DNA from: Verrucomicrobiia bacterium
GTDB lineage: Bacteria; Verrucomicrobiota; Verrucomicrobiia; Limisphaerales; Fontisphaeraceae
Assembly: GCA_026414565.1 (NCBI GenBank)
Contig: JAOAIT010000018.1
Coordinates: 186,001 to 250,000, forward strand
DNA: 64,000 nucleotides
Direction: 5' to 3'
The notes under the pieces are model-generated. The model was given only the letters and a program-made list of their open reading frames with translations. It was not told the origin of the DNA and made no database searches. Each line of letters opens with the position of its first letter. Positions within the stretch are counted from its first letter, which is position 1. The position numbers were made by a program, and so were the translations under genes. Below are positions 54,558 to 62,877 of this stretch, one piece after another.

Positions 54558-55808
54558 ATGGCGGCGGAACCCACAGTCACGACCCCCAAAATCAACCTGC
54601 GCCGTCCGGACATCATGGCCGAGGTGCAGGCGCAAGTGGTCTCGCATTATCGCAGCGAGCTGGTGGAATATTTGCGGGCGCACGGCCACGAGTTGCGCGC
54701 CGGCAATTTGTGCATCAAACTGGCCAAGGAATTCGGTTTCTGCTACGGCGTGGAACGGGCGATTGATTTGGCCTACGCGGCCCGGAAAAGTTTTCCGCCC
54801 GAAACCCCCATCTACCTCCTGGGCGAAATCATTCATAACCCGGAGGTCAACGACCAGATTCGCCACATGGGTATTCGCACCATTTCGAGCCGGCCAACCC
54901 CCGAGGAACTGGCTCTGTTAAAAGCCGGTGATGTGGTGATCATTCCCGCTTTTGGCACCGAAGTGCGGACCCGCCAGATTTTGCAGGAAAAAGGATGTGT
55001 GTTTGTGGACACCACCTGCGGCGACGTGATGAGCGTTTGGAAACGGGTGCGCCAATACGCCCGGGATCAGGTTACCAGCATCATTCACGGCAAAGCCCGC
55101 CACGAGGAAACCAAGGCCACCACCTCCCAGGCCACCGCCAGCGGCCAGGGCCATTATCTGGTGGTGTACAACCTGGAGGAAACCGATTACGTCTGCCGTT
55201 ACATCCTGCAGGGCGGCAACAAGCAGGAGTTCCTGGAAAAGTTCAAAGGAGCCTACTCGCCTGGCTTTGACCCCGATGTGCATCTTCAGGCCGTCGGCGT
55301 GGCCAACCAGACCACCATGCTGCGCAACGAGACCGAAGAAGTGCAACGCCGCTTCAAAGCGGCCATGGAACAAAAATACGGCCCGGAAAACCTGGCGGCT
55401 CATTTCCGTTATTTTGACACGATATGCGGCGCCACCCAGGACCGCCAGGATGCCCTGCAAAAATTGCTGAAAGAGCCGCTGGATTTGTTGATTGTCATTG
55501 GTGGCTATAATTCCTCCAACACCTCCCACCTGGCGGAAATGGGCGAGGCGGTCCTGCCGACCTATTTCATCAAAAACGCCGCCAAAATGGTTTCGCCCCG
55601 CCTCATTACCCACTGGAATCAACACCTGCATCGGGAAGTGGAAACCCGGGACTGGCTTCCCGATGGCCCCGCCACCATTGGAATCACAGCAGGAGCCTCC
55701 TGCCCCAATAATTTGATCGAGGATGTCATTTCCCGCTTGTTGGAATTTCGCGGCCTAAGTGCCAAAGACGTGGTCGGCGCCCCCTTGAAAACCGGGACGC
55801 CAGGCTGA
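54558..55808 (+). CDS. ispH: 4-Hydroxy-3-methylbut-2-enyl diphosphate reductase
   Basis: 416 residues, the long form also found in cyanobacteria and plants. It is an Fe-S enzyme making IPP and DMAPP in the last step of the MEP isoprenoid pathway. The three cluster cysteines are in FGFCYGVERA, VDTTCGDV and DTICGATQDRQ. Substrate motifs include GEIIHNPEVN, VANQTTML, GGYNSSNT and GASCPNNLIE. The N-terminal 50 residues precede the core. dgt begins 16 bases downstream. The gap to hemQ contains the tRNA. Confidence 0.95.
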   Translation: MAAEPTVTTPKINLRRPDIMAEVQAQVVSHYRSELVEYLRAHGHELRAGNLCIKLAKEFGFCYGVERAIDLAYAARKSFPPETPIYLLGEIIHNPEVNDQIRHMGIRTISSRPTPEELALLKAGDVVIIPAFGTEVRTRQILQEKGCVFVDTTCGDVMSVWKRVRQYARDQVTSIIHGKARHEETKATTSQATASGQGHYLVVYNLEETDYVCRYILQGGNKQEFLEKFKGAYSPGFDPDVHLQAVGVANQTTMLRNETEEVQRRFKAAMEQKYGPENLAAHFRYFDTICGATQDRQDALQKLLKEPLDLLIVIGGYNSSNTSHLAEMGEAVLPTYFIKNAAKMVSPRLITHWNQHLHREVETRDWLPDGPATIGITAGASCPNNLIEDVISRLLEFRGLSAKDVVGAPLKTGTPG

Positions 55809-55824
55809 CCCCTGGAAGCGTCCC

Positions 55825-57003
55825 ATGAATGCGCTGCGCACGCGTGAGCAATTGGAGGCGCTGGAACGGCTGACACTCGCCCCCTACGCCCAGCTTAGCG
55901 CCCAAACCCGTGGCCGCCGCCACGCGGAGCCGCCGCCGGAGTGGCGCACCCATTTTCAGCGTGATCGGGACAGGGTCATTCACAGCCGCGCCTTTCGCCG
56001 CCTGGAGGGCAAGACCCAGGTTTTCCTGAATGGTACAGGGGATCATTTGCGCACCCGCCTCACCCATACCATGGAAGTGGCCGCCATTGCCCGGAACATT
56101 GCCCGCGCCCTGCGACTCAATGAAGACCTGGCGGAAACCATTGCGCTGGCCCATGACCTTGGACATCCCCCTTTTGGTCACAAGGGGGAAACGGTGCTCA
56201 ACCGCCTGATGCGCGAGCACGGAGGTTTCGAGCACAACCGCCAAAGCCTGCGCATTGTGGAGGAATTGGAGCAGAAATACCCGCAGTTTCCCGGCCTGAA
56301 TTTGACTTGGGAAGTGCGGGAGGGTCTGGTCTGCCATTCCCCCGAAAAGGCCGATGCCCGGGACGCCGCTGAATTCTCCTCCGGTTGGGGCAGCCTGGAA
56401 GCGCAGGCGGCCAATCTCGCGGACGAAATCGCCTATTACAGCCACGACCTGGACGACGGCCTGGAGAGCGGCTTGTTGGAGGAGCGCACCTTGTTGCGCG
56501 AGGTGGAGTTATTTGCCCTGGCCACCCGCCAGGTGGAACGCGCCCACGGGCATCTGGCCGATGAGTGCCGCCGCTTTTTCATCATCCGATGTGTGATTGA
56601 CCTGCAGGTGCGGGATGTCGTCACCACCTCCGCCCGGCGCATTGCCGAGGCGCGGCTGCAATCCGCCGATGACGCCCGCGCCAGCCGGCATCCCTTGATT
56701 TGTTACAGCAAGGAGAGGCACCGCCAGAATCGTGAGCTGCGGCGTTATTTGTATCGCAATCTTTATTACAATCCAGTGGTGCACCAGCCGAATCGGCGGG
56801 CCGTCAAAATGCTGGCCGAGTTGTTCCGCTATTATCTGGCGCATCCGCAGGAAATCGGCGAGCAAAGCCGCAAACGTGCCGGGGTGGATGGCTGGCCGAG
56901 AGCCATCTGCGACTACCTGAGCGGCATGACGGATCGCTATGCCTTGCTGGATTACGAGCATCGTTTGCGCGGAGGCCCGGCGCCGCCGGGGGAGCGGGTT
57001 TGA
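55825..57003 (+). CDS. dgt: Deoxyguanosinetriphosphate triphosphohydrolase-like HD protein
   Basis: 392 residues of the dGTPase-like HD family. Key motifs are HSRAFRRLEGKTQV, RTRLTHTMEVA and AHDLGHPPFGHKGE, giving the His-Asp metal site, and then YYSHDLDDGLESGL. It cleaves dNTPs to nucleosides and triphosphate, helping dNTP balance; substrate preference cannot be read from sequence. It starts 16 bases after ispH and ends 36 bases before nuoA on the same strand. Confidence 0.9.
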   Translation: MNALRTREQLEALERLTLAPYAQLSAQTRGRRHAEPPPEWRTHFQRDRDRVIHSRAFRRLEGKTQVFLNGTGDHLRTRLTHTMEVAAIARNIARALRLNEDLAETIALAHDLGHPPFGHKGETVLNRLMREHGGFEHNRQSLRIVEELEQKYPQFPGLNLTWEVREGLVCHSPEKADARDAAEFSSGWGSLEAQAANLADEIAYYSHDLDDGLESGLLEERTLLREVELFALATRQVERAHGHLADECRRFFIIRCVIDLQVRDVVTTSARRIAEARLQSADDARASRHPLICYSKERHRQNRELRRYLYRNLYYNPVVHQPNRRAVKMLAELFRYYLAHPQEIGEQSRKRAGVDGWPRAICDYLSGMTDRYALLDYEHRLRGGPAPPGERV

Positions 57004-57039
57004 GCTTGCACCCGCGGCAGACACTTTTACATTGGCTGT

Positions 57040-57438
57040 ATGCAACTGGAACAATATCTGCCGGTGCTGATGCTCCTGCTGCTGGCGGTGGCCTTCACCG
57101 CATTCATGCTGATTGGCTCGGTGGTGGTGGGCCGTCTGGCCAACCGCTACCGTCTGCATCGTGCCCGCAGCAAAGACCTGCCGTATGAATGCGGCATGAT
57201 CCCGGTCAGCGGACAGAGCACCCGCCTGACGATCAAGTTCTATCTCGTGGCGCTGCTGTTCATCCTTTTTGATATTGAGGTGGTATTTCTTTATCCCTGG
57301 GCGGTGGTGTACCGGGACATGTTACAGGATGCCGCCACCCGCAATCTAATTCTGGCCGCCATGCTGCCTTTCCTCGGGCTTCTGTTTTTCGGATTCCTGT
57401 ACGAGGTGAAAAAAGGCGGTTTCAACTGGCGGGAATAG
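57040..57438 (+). CDS. nuoA: NADH-quinone oxidoreductase subunit A (isolated)
   Basis: 132 residues with three membrane helices (about 8-30, 68-90 and 103-122). Family motifs YECGMIPV, IKFYLVALLFILFDIEVVFLYPW (in part) and VKKGGFNW identify NuoA/NDH-1 subunit 3. It is part of the membrane arm of complex I. No other nuo gene lies in the window: dgt precedes it and a phosphohexomutase follows. Either the rest of complex I is elsewhere or this is a leftover or extra copy. Confidence 0.92.
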   Translation: MQLEQYLPVLMLLLLAVAFTAFMLIGSVVVGRLANRYRLHRARSKDLPYECGMIPVSGQSTRLTIKFYLVALLFILFDIEVVFLYPWAVVYRDMLQDAATRNLILAAMLPFLGLLFFGFLYEVKKGGFNWRE

Positions 57439-57519
57439 GCCGTGAGGCGGGTTTCCAACACCGCAGATTATTGCAAATCATCCATACCGCACCAAGGTTT
57501 TTCCAACCCGGCAACAACC

Positions 57520-58956
57520 ATGAGCACCTCCATCAAGTTTGGCACATCCGGCTGGCGCGGTTTGATTGCCCGCGATTTTACCTTTGACAACGTTTATCTG
57601 GCCTCCCAGGGCATTGCGGATTATCTGTCCGCCGAGCGGGAGAACACCAATTCTATTCTGGCGGGCCGCAAACCTCAGTTGGTCATCGGCTATGATACCC
57701 GCTTTTTGGGGCGTGATTTTGCGCTCGCTGTGGCTGAGGTGCTGGCGGCCAACGGCCTGACTCCCTTGCTTTGCGATCGTGATACCCCTACCCCGGTCAT
57801 CGCCCATACCATCCGTCGTCGCAAACTCTTGGGCGGCATCAACCTGACGGCCAGTCACAATCCCGCGGAGTATCAGGGGCTCAAATTCTCCAACTTCAAG
57901 GGTGCGCCTGCCCCACCAGAAACCACCCGCCAAATCGAGGACGCCATTGTGCGCCGGCAGAAGGAGGGCTGGTCGTTCAAACCGGCCCCCCTTGGCAGCT
58001 TTCAATGCAAGTCCATCAATCCGCAGCCCGATTATTTCGAGCAGATTCGCCGCCTGATTGATTTTCAGGCCTTGCGCAAGGCCAGGCTCAAGGTGGCCGT
58101 CGAGTTGCGGTATGGCACGGGCCACGGTTATCTGGACACGCTGTTAAAGGAGGCAGGCGCCGAAGTCACTGTTTTCCATGATGAACAGAATCCTCTTTTT
58201 GGCGGGCATCATCCGGAAGCCGATGCCGCCGGCATGGCCGAGGTCAGCGCCTTTGTGCGCCGCGGGAGGGCGCAACTGGGTCTGGGATTGGATGGGGACG
58301 CTGATCGGTTTGGTATCGTGGACAAAACCGGCCAATGGCTGACCCCCAACCAGGTTCTGGCCCTGGCGCTTTACCATTTGAAGAAAAACCGCGGATGGGA
58401 AGGCGCGGTGGTGCGCACAGTGCCCACCAGCCACCAGGTGGATGCCGTGGCGCAATGGCTGGAAGTCAAATTGCATGAAACGCCTGTCGGCTTTAAATAC
58501 ATCGGCGCCCTTATGGAGAGCGAGCCGATCATCGTCGGTGGCGAAGAATCTGGCGGCCTGAGCGTCAAGGGGCATGTGCCGGAAAAGGATGGCATTCTGG
58601 CCTGTCTGCTGATGGCCGAGCTGGTGGCGGTGGAGGGGCGGAGTCTTGGCCAGATATTGAAAATGTTTGACCGCCAGTTTGGTGAATTTCACACCACCCG
58701 TATCAACATCCGCATCCAACCCGAAGCCCGGGAGGCCCTGCTGAAAAAATTGGGGTCAGGCTTGGAGAAAATCGGCACCAGCCGCGTGGAAAAAGTCATC
58801 ACCCTGGACGGTTACAAGTTCCTTCTGCCCGAGGGTGAATGGGTGGCGTTTCGTCCCAGCGGCACGGAGCCGCTTTTCCGTTGTTACATCGAGGCTCGCA
58901 GTGCGGCACGCCAGAAGCGGCTCGAATCCGCCTGCCGGGCCTTGCTCAAGCTTTAG
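57520..58956 (+). CDS. Phosphoglucomutase/phosphomannomutase family protein
   Basis: 478 residues from the ATG at 57520. The four family motifs are present: FGTSGWRG at the N-terminus, the phosphoserine loop NLTASHNPAEYQG, the metal loop LDGDADRFG and the sugar-binding GGEESGGL; FRPSGTEP forms the C-terminal phosphate site. It interconverts hexose 1- and 6-phosphates for sugar nucleotide synthesis; glucose versus mannose cannot be decided. Its stop lies 11 bases inside the convergent OPT transporter gene. Confidence 0.92.
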   Translation: MSTSIKFGTSGWRGLIARDFTFDNVYLASQGIADYLSAERENTNSILAGRKPQLVIGYDTRFLGRDFALAVAEVLAANGLTPLLCDRDTPTPVIAHTIRRRKLLGGINLTASHNPAEYQGLKFSNFKGAPAPPETTRQIEDAIVRRQKEGWSFKPAPLGSFQCKSINPQPDYFEQIRRLIDFQALRKARLKVAVELRYGTGHGYLDTLLKEAGAEVTVFHDEQNPLFGGHHPEADAAGMAEVSAFVRRGRAQLGLGLDGDADRFGIVDKTGQWLTPNQVLALALYHLKKNRGWEGAVVRTVPTSHQVDAVAQWLEVKLHETPVGFKYIGALMESEPIIVGGEESGGLSVKGHVPEKDGILACLLMAELVAVEGRSLGQILKMFDRQFGEFHTTRINIRIQPEAREALLKKLGSGLEKIGTSRVEKVITLDGYKFLLPEGEWVAFRPSGTEPLFRCYIEARSAARQKRLESACRALLKL

Positions 58957-61225
58957 CGGACGCCGGCTGCGGCCGGCCCGATTTCCAAAGCCCCACCGCC
59001 AGCAATACGAAGGGAATCAGCGAGAGCAAGTCAGATAGTGGCCCGGCAAAGAACGGGTTATGAGCCTCCGCCCATTGCGTAATGGCCTGCTCTACGCGGT
59101 CGAAAAAGCCGGCATAAAAGGCAATTAAAGTGCCGGCGATGGCCCCGCCGGCAATATAACCTGAAGCCATCAGAACACCCGGACTTTTATCGCTCTCAGC
59201 CGCCAGTTCCGCCTCAGAAAGGTTGGCTTCGCGTAAGCGCGCCCGCATCCGCCGGTCCACCAGCCAGCGCACCACCCCCCCCGCCAGAATGGGAGCAGAG
59301 GACGAAATGGGCAAATACACCCCCACCGCAAAGGCCAGCGATGGCACGCCGGCCATTTCCAAGATTAAAGCGATCATCACCCCAAATAGAACCAAGGCCC
59401 ATGGCAGTTGGCGATCCAAAATGCCCTTGATGATGTAGGACATAAGCACCGCCTTGGGCGCGTCAAATTTCCGTACTTCCGTACCGTCGGGCCGCTTGGT
59501 GTAATGGCCGTTGACCCCGGGATCCACAAGATACACCACCTCGCCTTGCTCATTGACCAAGTACTTACCCGGCGGGCCGTTGGTGGCGTCGGTCTTGTGC
59601 CAAACATAGTAAGTCCGCGAATCCTCGCGAGCCTGGGGCCCACGCAAGGCCTCCCGGTCTTGCAAACGGCTGATTTCCGTGCGCAGACCGGGCACCACTT
59701 CCGCCGCTGGCACATATACTGTAGCCGCCTCGTTGAGTTTGAGCAGGATGGGCCCCAAGGCGAGCGCAGACACCAGGGCCCCCACTAAAATGGCAATCTG
59801 TTGATATTTGGGCGTGGCCCCCACCAAAAAGCCGGTTTTCAAGTCCTGCGAGGTGGTGCCACCGTTGGAGGCAGCGATGCAGACAATGGCGCCCACGGAC
59901 AGGGCGGTGACGAAATAGGTGCCGCCGGTCCACCCCATCAACAAAAAGATCAAGCACGTCAGCAACAGCGTGGCCACGGTCATCCCCGAAATGGGATTGG
60001 AGGAAGAACCAATCTCGCCGGTCAGCCGTGAAGAAACCGTAACGAAGAGAAAACCAAACACCACGATGAGCAGCGCGCCCAACAGATTCATGTGCAGGGA
60101 GGGCGAAAAGAGAATGGCCAGAATCAAAACCACGATGCCGCCCAGCACAAAGTGCATGGACAAATCTTGCTCGGTCCGGGGCAAGGCGCCCGAGGCCCCC
60201 CCAGCGGCTTGCAAATCGGCCAGACCACTTTTCAAACCATGCCACAACATGGGCAGAGAACGGATCAAACTGATGATCCCACCTGCCGCCACCGCCCCGG
60301 CCCCGATATAGAGAATGTAGTCCTGCCGCACCTGGGTTGGGGTCATCTGGCTGATTGGAATTTTACCGGGCGCCAGCGGTCCGGCCAGTCCATCGCCAAA
60401 GAACTTGATCAGGGGAATGAGCAGCAAATACGACAACATTCCGCCAGCGCACAGCACCGCGGCAATGCGCGGGCCAATGACGTAGCCCACTCCCAGTAAT
60501 TCCGGCGAAACCTCCACCCCCAAAGAGCCCCCCTTGAAGGCTCCGCCAAATACCACGCCAGGAATGTCTTTCCATCCTTTTAACGCCAACATCACCGTCT
60601 TGTACACCAGCCCGATGCCAAAGCCGGTGAAGATGGTATGCGCGCTGAGTGTGGCTTGGGCGTTGGTCTCCTGCCCGGCCGCGGATGCGGCCTGCCGGGA
60701 TTCCTCGGAGGCACCGGCTTTGAGTACTTCTGCGCACGCCGTGCCTTCAGGATATTTCAGCCGCCCATGCTGTTGCACAATGAGCGCCCGGCGTAGAGGA
60801 ATCATCATCAGGATGCCCAACAGGCCGCCCAGAACGGCCACCAGCATCACCCGGCCGATCTCCAGATCGAAACCTAATATCATAATGGCCGGCATCGTCA
60901 CCCCCAGACCAAACGCGATGGACTCACCCGCCGAGCCGCCCGTCTGGATGATGTTGTGCTCCAGTATCGTGGCGTCGCGTCCTCCGGCCCTGGCATACAG
61001 GCGGTATAGGGCGATGGAAACCACGGCCACAGGAATGGATGCGCTCACCGTCAACCCCACCTTCAGCACCAAGTAAAGCGAAGAGGCTCCAAACAACAAT
61101 CCCAACACGGCTCCGGTAATGACCGCGCGCAGCGTCAGTTCTGGCAGGCGGGCTTCGGGCGGAAGATAAGGGGAAAAGGAGGGGGAGACGCCAGTTGAGC
61201 CGTTGGAAGTGCCGGTGTTACTCAT
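58946..61225 (-). CDS. OPT-family oligopeptide/metal-chelate transporter
   Basis: 759 residues from the ATG at 61225; an upstream in-frame ATG at 61309 would add 28 residues that look non-homologous. It has some 14-16 hydrophobic helices, with the OPT motifs [21 protein letters not shown] and PYPEG-like [14 protein letters not shown] soluble loop of about 80 residues (around 540-620) lies between helices. OPT proteins import peptides or metal-siderophore chelates with protons. The 3' end overlaps the convergent phosphohexomutase gene by 11 bases. Confidence 0.9.
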   Translation of the reverse strand: MSNTGTSNGSTGVSPSFSPYLPPEARLPELTLRAVITGAVLGLLFGASSLYLVLKVGLTVSASIPVAVVSIALYRLYARAGGRDATILEHNIIQTGGSAGESIAFGLGVTMPAIMILGFDLEIGRVMLVAVLGGLLGILMMIPLRRALIVQQHGRLKYPEGTACAEVLKAGASEESRQAASAAGQETNAQATLSAHTIFTGFGIGLVYKTVMLALKGWKDIPGVVFGGAFKGGSLGVEVSPELLGVGYVIGPRIAAVLCAGGMLSYLLLIPLIKFFGDGLAGPLAPGKIPISQMTPTQVRQDYILYIGAGAVAAGGIISLIRSLPMLWHGLKSGLADLQAAGGASGALPRTEQDLSMHFVLGGIVVLILAILFSPSLHMNLLGALLIVVFGFLFVTVSSRLTGEIGSSSNPISGMTVATLLLTCLIFLLMGWTGGTYFVTALSVGAIVCIAASNGGTTSQDLKTGFLVGATPKYQQIAILVGALVSALALGPILLKLNEAATVYVPAAEVVPGLRTEISRLQDREALRGPQAREDSRTYYVWHKTDATNGPPGKYLVNEQGEVVYLVDPGVNGHYTKRPDGTEVRKFDAPKAVLMSYIIKGILDRQLPWALVLFGVMIALILEMAGVPSLAFAVGVYLPISSSAPILAGGVVRWLVDRRMRARLREANLSEAELAAESDKSPGVLMASGYIAGGAIAGTLIAFYAGFFDRVEQAITQWAEAHNPFFAGPLSDLLSLIPFVLLAVGLWKSGRPQPASAKA

Positions 61226-61386
61226 AGCGCACGGGCGCAAGCTAACGAAAACTACTGCGGCCTGCAAATGTTTCCGGCGCCCTGCCCTGCCACCGAAGGG
61301 GGCCGTCATGAACTGGATATCTTGGGGGCAAAGCAGAGGGGAAACTCCCCATTGCCACCCGCCTGCCGTCGTGTCATGCTTGGCGT

Positions 61387-61908
61387 GTGAAACGAAAAAT
61401 GTTGCTTTGTCTGCTCATGGTCTGCGCGGGGGGAGGGTATGTGACGTCCCAGGAAAACCAGGGGGGTGATTCCTACGATGAGGTGGGACTGGAGCAAAGG
61501 ATATCTCCGGCCATGATGCGCTGGTTCCGCGCAGGCGTGCCTGCCGATGCAGCGGGTCTGGGCATCGCCCTGGGCAAGGTGCTTTCCGTTAAAGTGGCGC
61601 GCTTCTGCCCTCAAGGCGGTCCCCATTGTGGACTGGCACCGGCCTGCGGCCACGGAAACCTGACGTGGGGCACGTCCAGTTCCTATCAAATCAACGGCAT
61701 GATCATCCGCCGCCAGGGGGTCAAAATGCCCGAGAAAATTGAAAATTACCTTAATGCCCCGGGGGCCAACACCTTGCGCGCGGGAGAAGACGTATGGATT
61801 GCCTTTCATACCCTTAAAACCAATCAGGCCGTGCGCATTGCCCTGGTTGAACGGGTTCCCAAAACCAATTCCCCTCCCGCCACCAACGGCCCAGTGGCAA
61901 GACCCTAG
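61387..61908 (+). CDS. Small secreted protein of unknown function
   Basis: 173 residues from a GTG start at 61387; an ATG at 61399 is also possible. An N-terminal signal peptide (KMLLCLLMVCAGGGYV) may be followed by processing near residue 21. It has three Cys close together (CPQGGPHCGLAPAC) that do not fit CxxCH, and a beta-rich region (MIIRRQGVKM, VWIAFHTL). I do not recognise a family. A repeat-poor Pro/Thr tail ends it. It is divergent from the OPT gene and about 120 bases upstream of the coiled-coil gene. Confidence 0.7.
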   Translation: MKRKMLLCLLMVCAGGGYVTSQENQGGDSYDEVGLEQRISPAMMRWFRAGVPADAAGLGIALGKVLSVKVARFCPQGGPHCGLAPACGHGNLTWGTSSSYQINGMIIRRQGVKMPEKIENYLNAPGANTLRAGEDVWIAFHTLKTNQAVRIALVERVPKTNSPPATNGPVARP

Positions 61909-62031
61909 GGCAAGACCGGCGCCGCCCATTATGGGTATAAAAAAACTTGGTCAGCAGGATTTTTCTTTGATAGAAAAGCCGCTGGGCAGGCGTCTAAACC
62001 ATGAAGCTGTCACAGAAATGGGAGACAATTT

Positions 62032-62853
62032 ATGCGAGCCAAAGTAGCCATCATCATCCTGGTTGCGGTGTGCGTTCTTCTGGGTGTTGCTCTGATTAGC
62101 GTCAGCCAGAAAACCAAGGCCCGGGAAAAGGAGTCGGTGACCATTCAGAAAACCAACTGGGTGGAAATCTCCAACACCCTGGCCAGCACGTCGTCCAAAG
62201 TGGAAGAGTTGCAGCAAGTCAATACACACTTGACCAACCAACTGGCCAGTGAACGCCGCAAAGTCGAAACACTGACCGGCGAAACCAAGCGTCTGGAGGG
62301 CACCTTGCAACGTGTCACGGCGGAACGTGACGACCTCAAACAGGAAATCGAACAGGTCAAGAAAGCGGCCGCCGAGGCCGCCGCTGTGGCGGAAAAGGAG
62401 ATTGCCCGGCACACCGCCAAGATTGCCGAGCTGGAAAAGGAGCGCGAGGTGCTCACCCGCACCATGGAGCAGCTCACCAACCAAATCGCCCAGCTTGAAG
62501 TGAAAATCGCCGAGACCGAAAAACAACTGGCCGCCGCCACGGGTCAAAACGACTTCCTCCTCAAGGAGCTGCAACGCCTCCGCGCCGAGAAGGCCGAGCT
62601 GGAACGCCAGTTCAATGATCTGAAGATCGTCAGCGAGCAAAAGAAAAAGCTCACTGAGGAACATCACATCGCCCTGCGTCTGGAATGGATGCGCCGCGGG
62701 CTGTATCAGGACATGCGTGGCGGCGAACGCCTGGTGCGTGGTCTGCCCAAGCCTGCCTCAGCCACCACCAACGCCAGTTTGGAGGCGGAAATCCGCCGCA
62801 GCGGCAGCAGCACGATCAAGAGCGCAACCAATGCGCCGGCCGCGCCCAAATAA
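62032..62853 (+). CDS. Membrane-anchored coiled-coil protein
   Basis: 273 residues. One N-terminal helix (residues 4-24) is followed by an almost unbroken coiled coil (about 30-215) rich in Glu, Lys, Ala and Gln with heptads of Leu. The C-terminal 50 residues are Ala/Thr/Ser-rich and unstructured. A GGGAGA six bases before the ATG supports the start. No enzyme motif is present; a spacer or scaffold in the periplasm is inferred. It is transcribed with, or close to, the small secreted protein upstream. Confidence 0.8.
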   Translation: MRAKVAIIILVAVCVLLGVALISVSQKTKAREKESVTIQKTNWVEISNTLASTSSKVEELQQVNTHLTNQLASERRKVETLTGETKRLEGTLQRVTAERDDLKQEIEQVKKAAAEAAAVAEKEIARHTAKIAELEKEREVLTRTMEQLTNQIAQLEVKIAETEKQLAAATGQNDFLLKELQRLRAEKAELERQFNDLKIVSEQKKKLTEEHHIALRLEWMRRGLYQDMRGGERLVRGLPKPASATTNASLEAEIRRSGSSTIKSATNAPAAPK

Positions 62854-62877
62854 GGGCGGCCACCACGAGCAGGATAT

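Noticed and set aside
61948-61960. Hairpin CCCATTATGGG as a terminator after the small secreted protein
   Set aside because: The loop would be a single base, and the A-run after it is on the wrong strand for a terminator of that gene.
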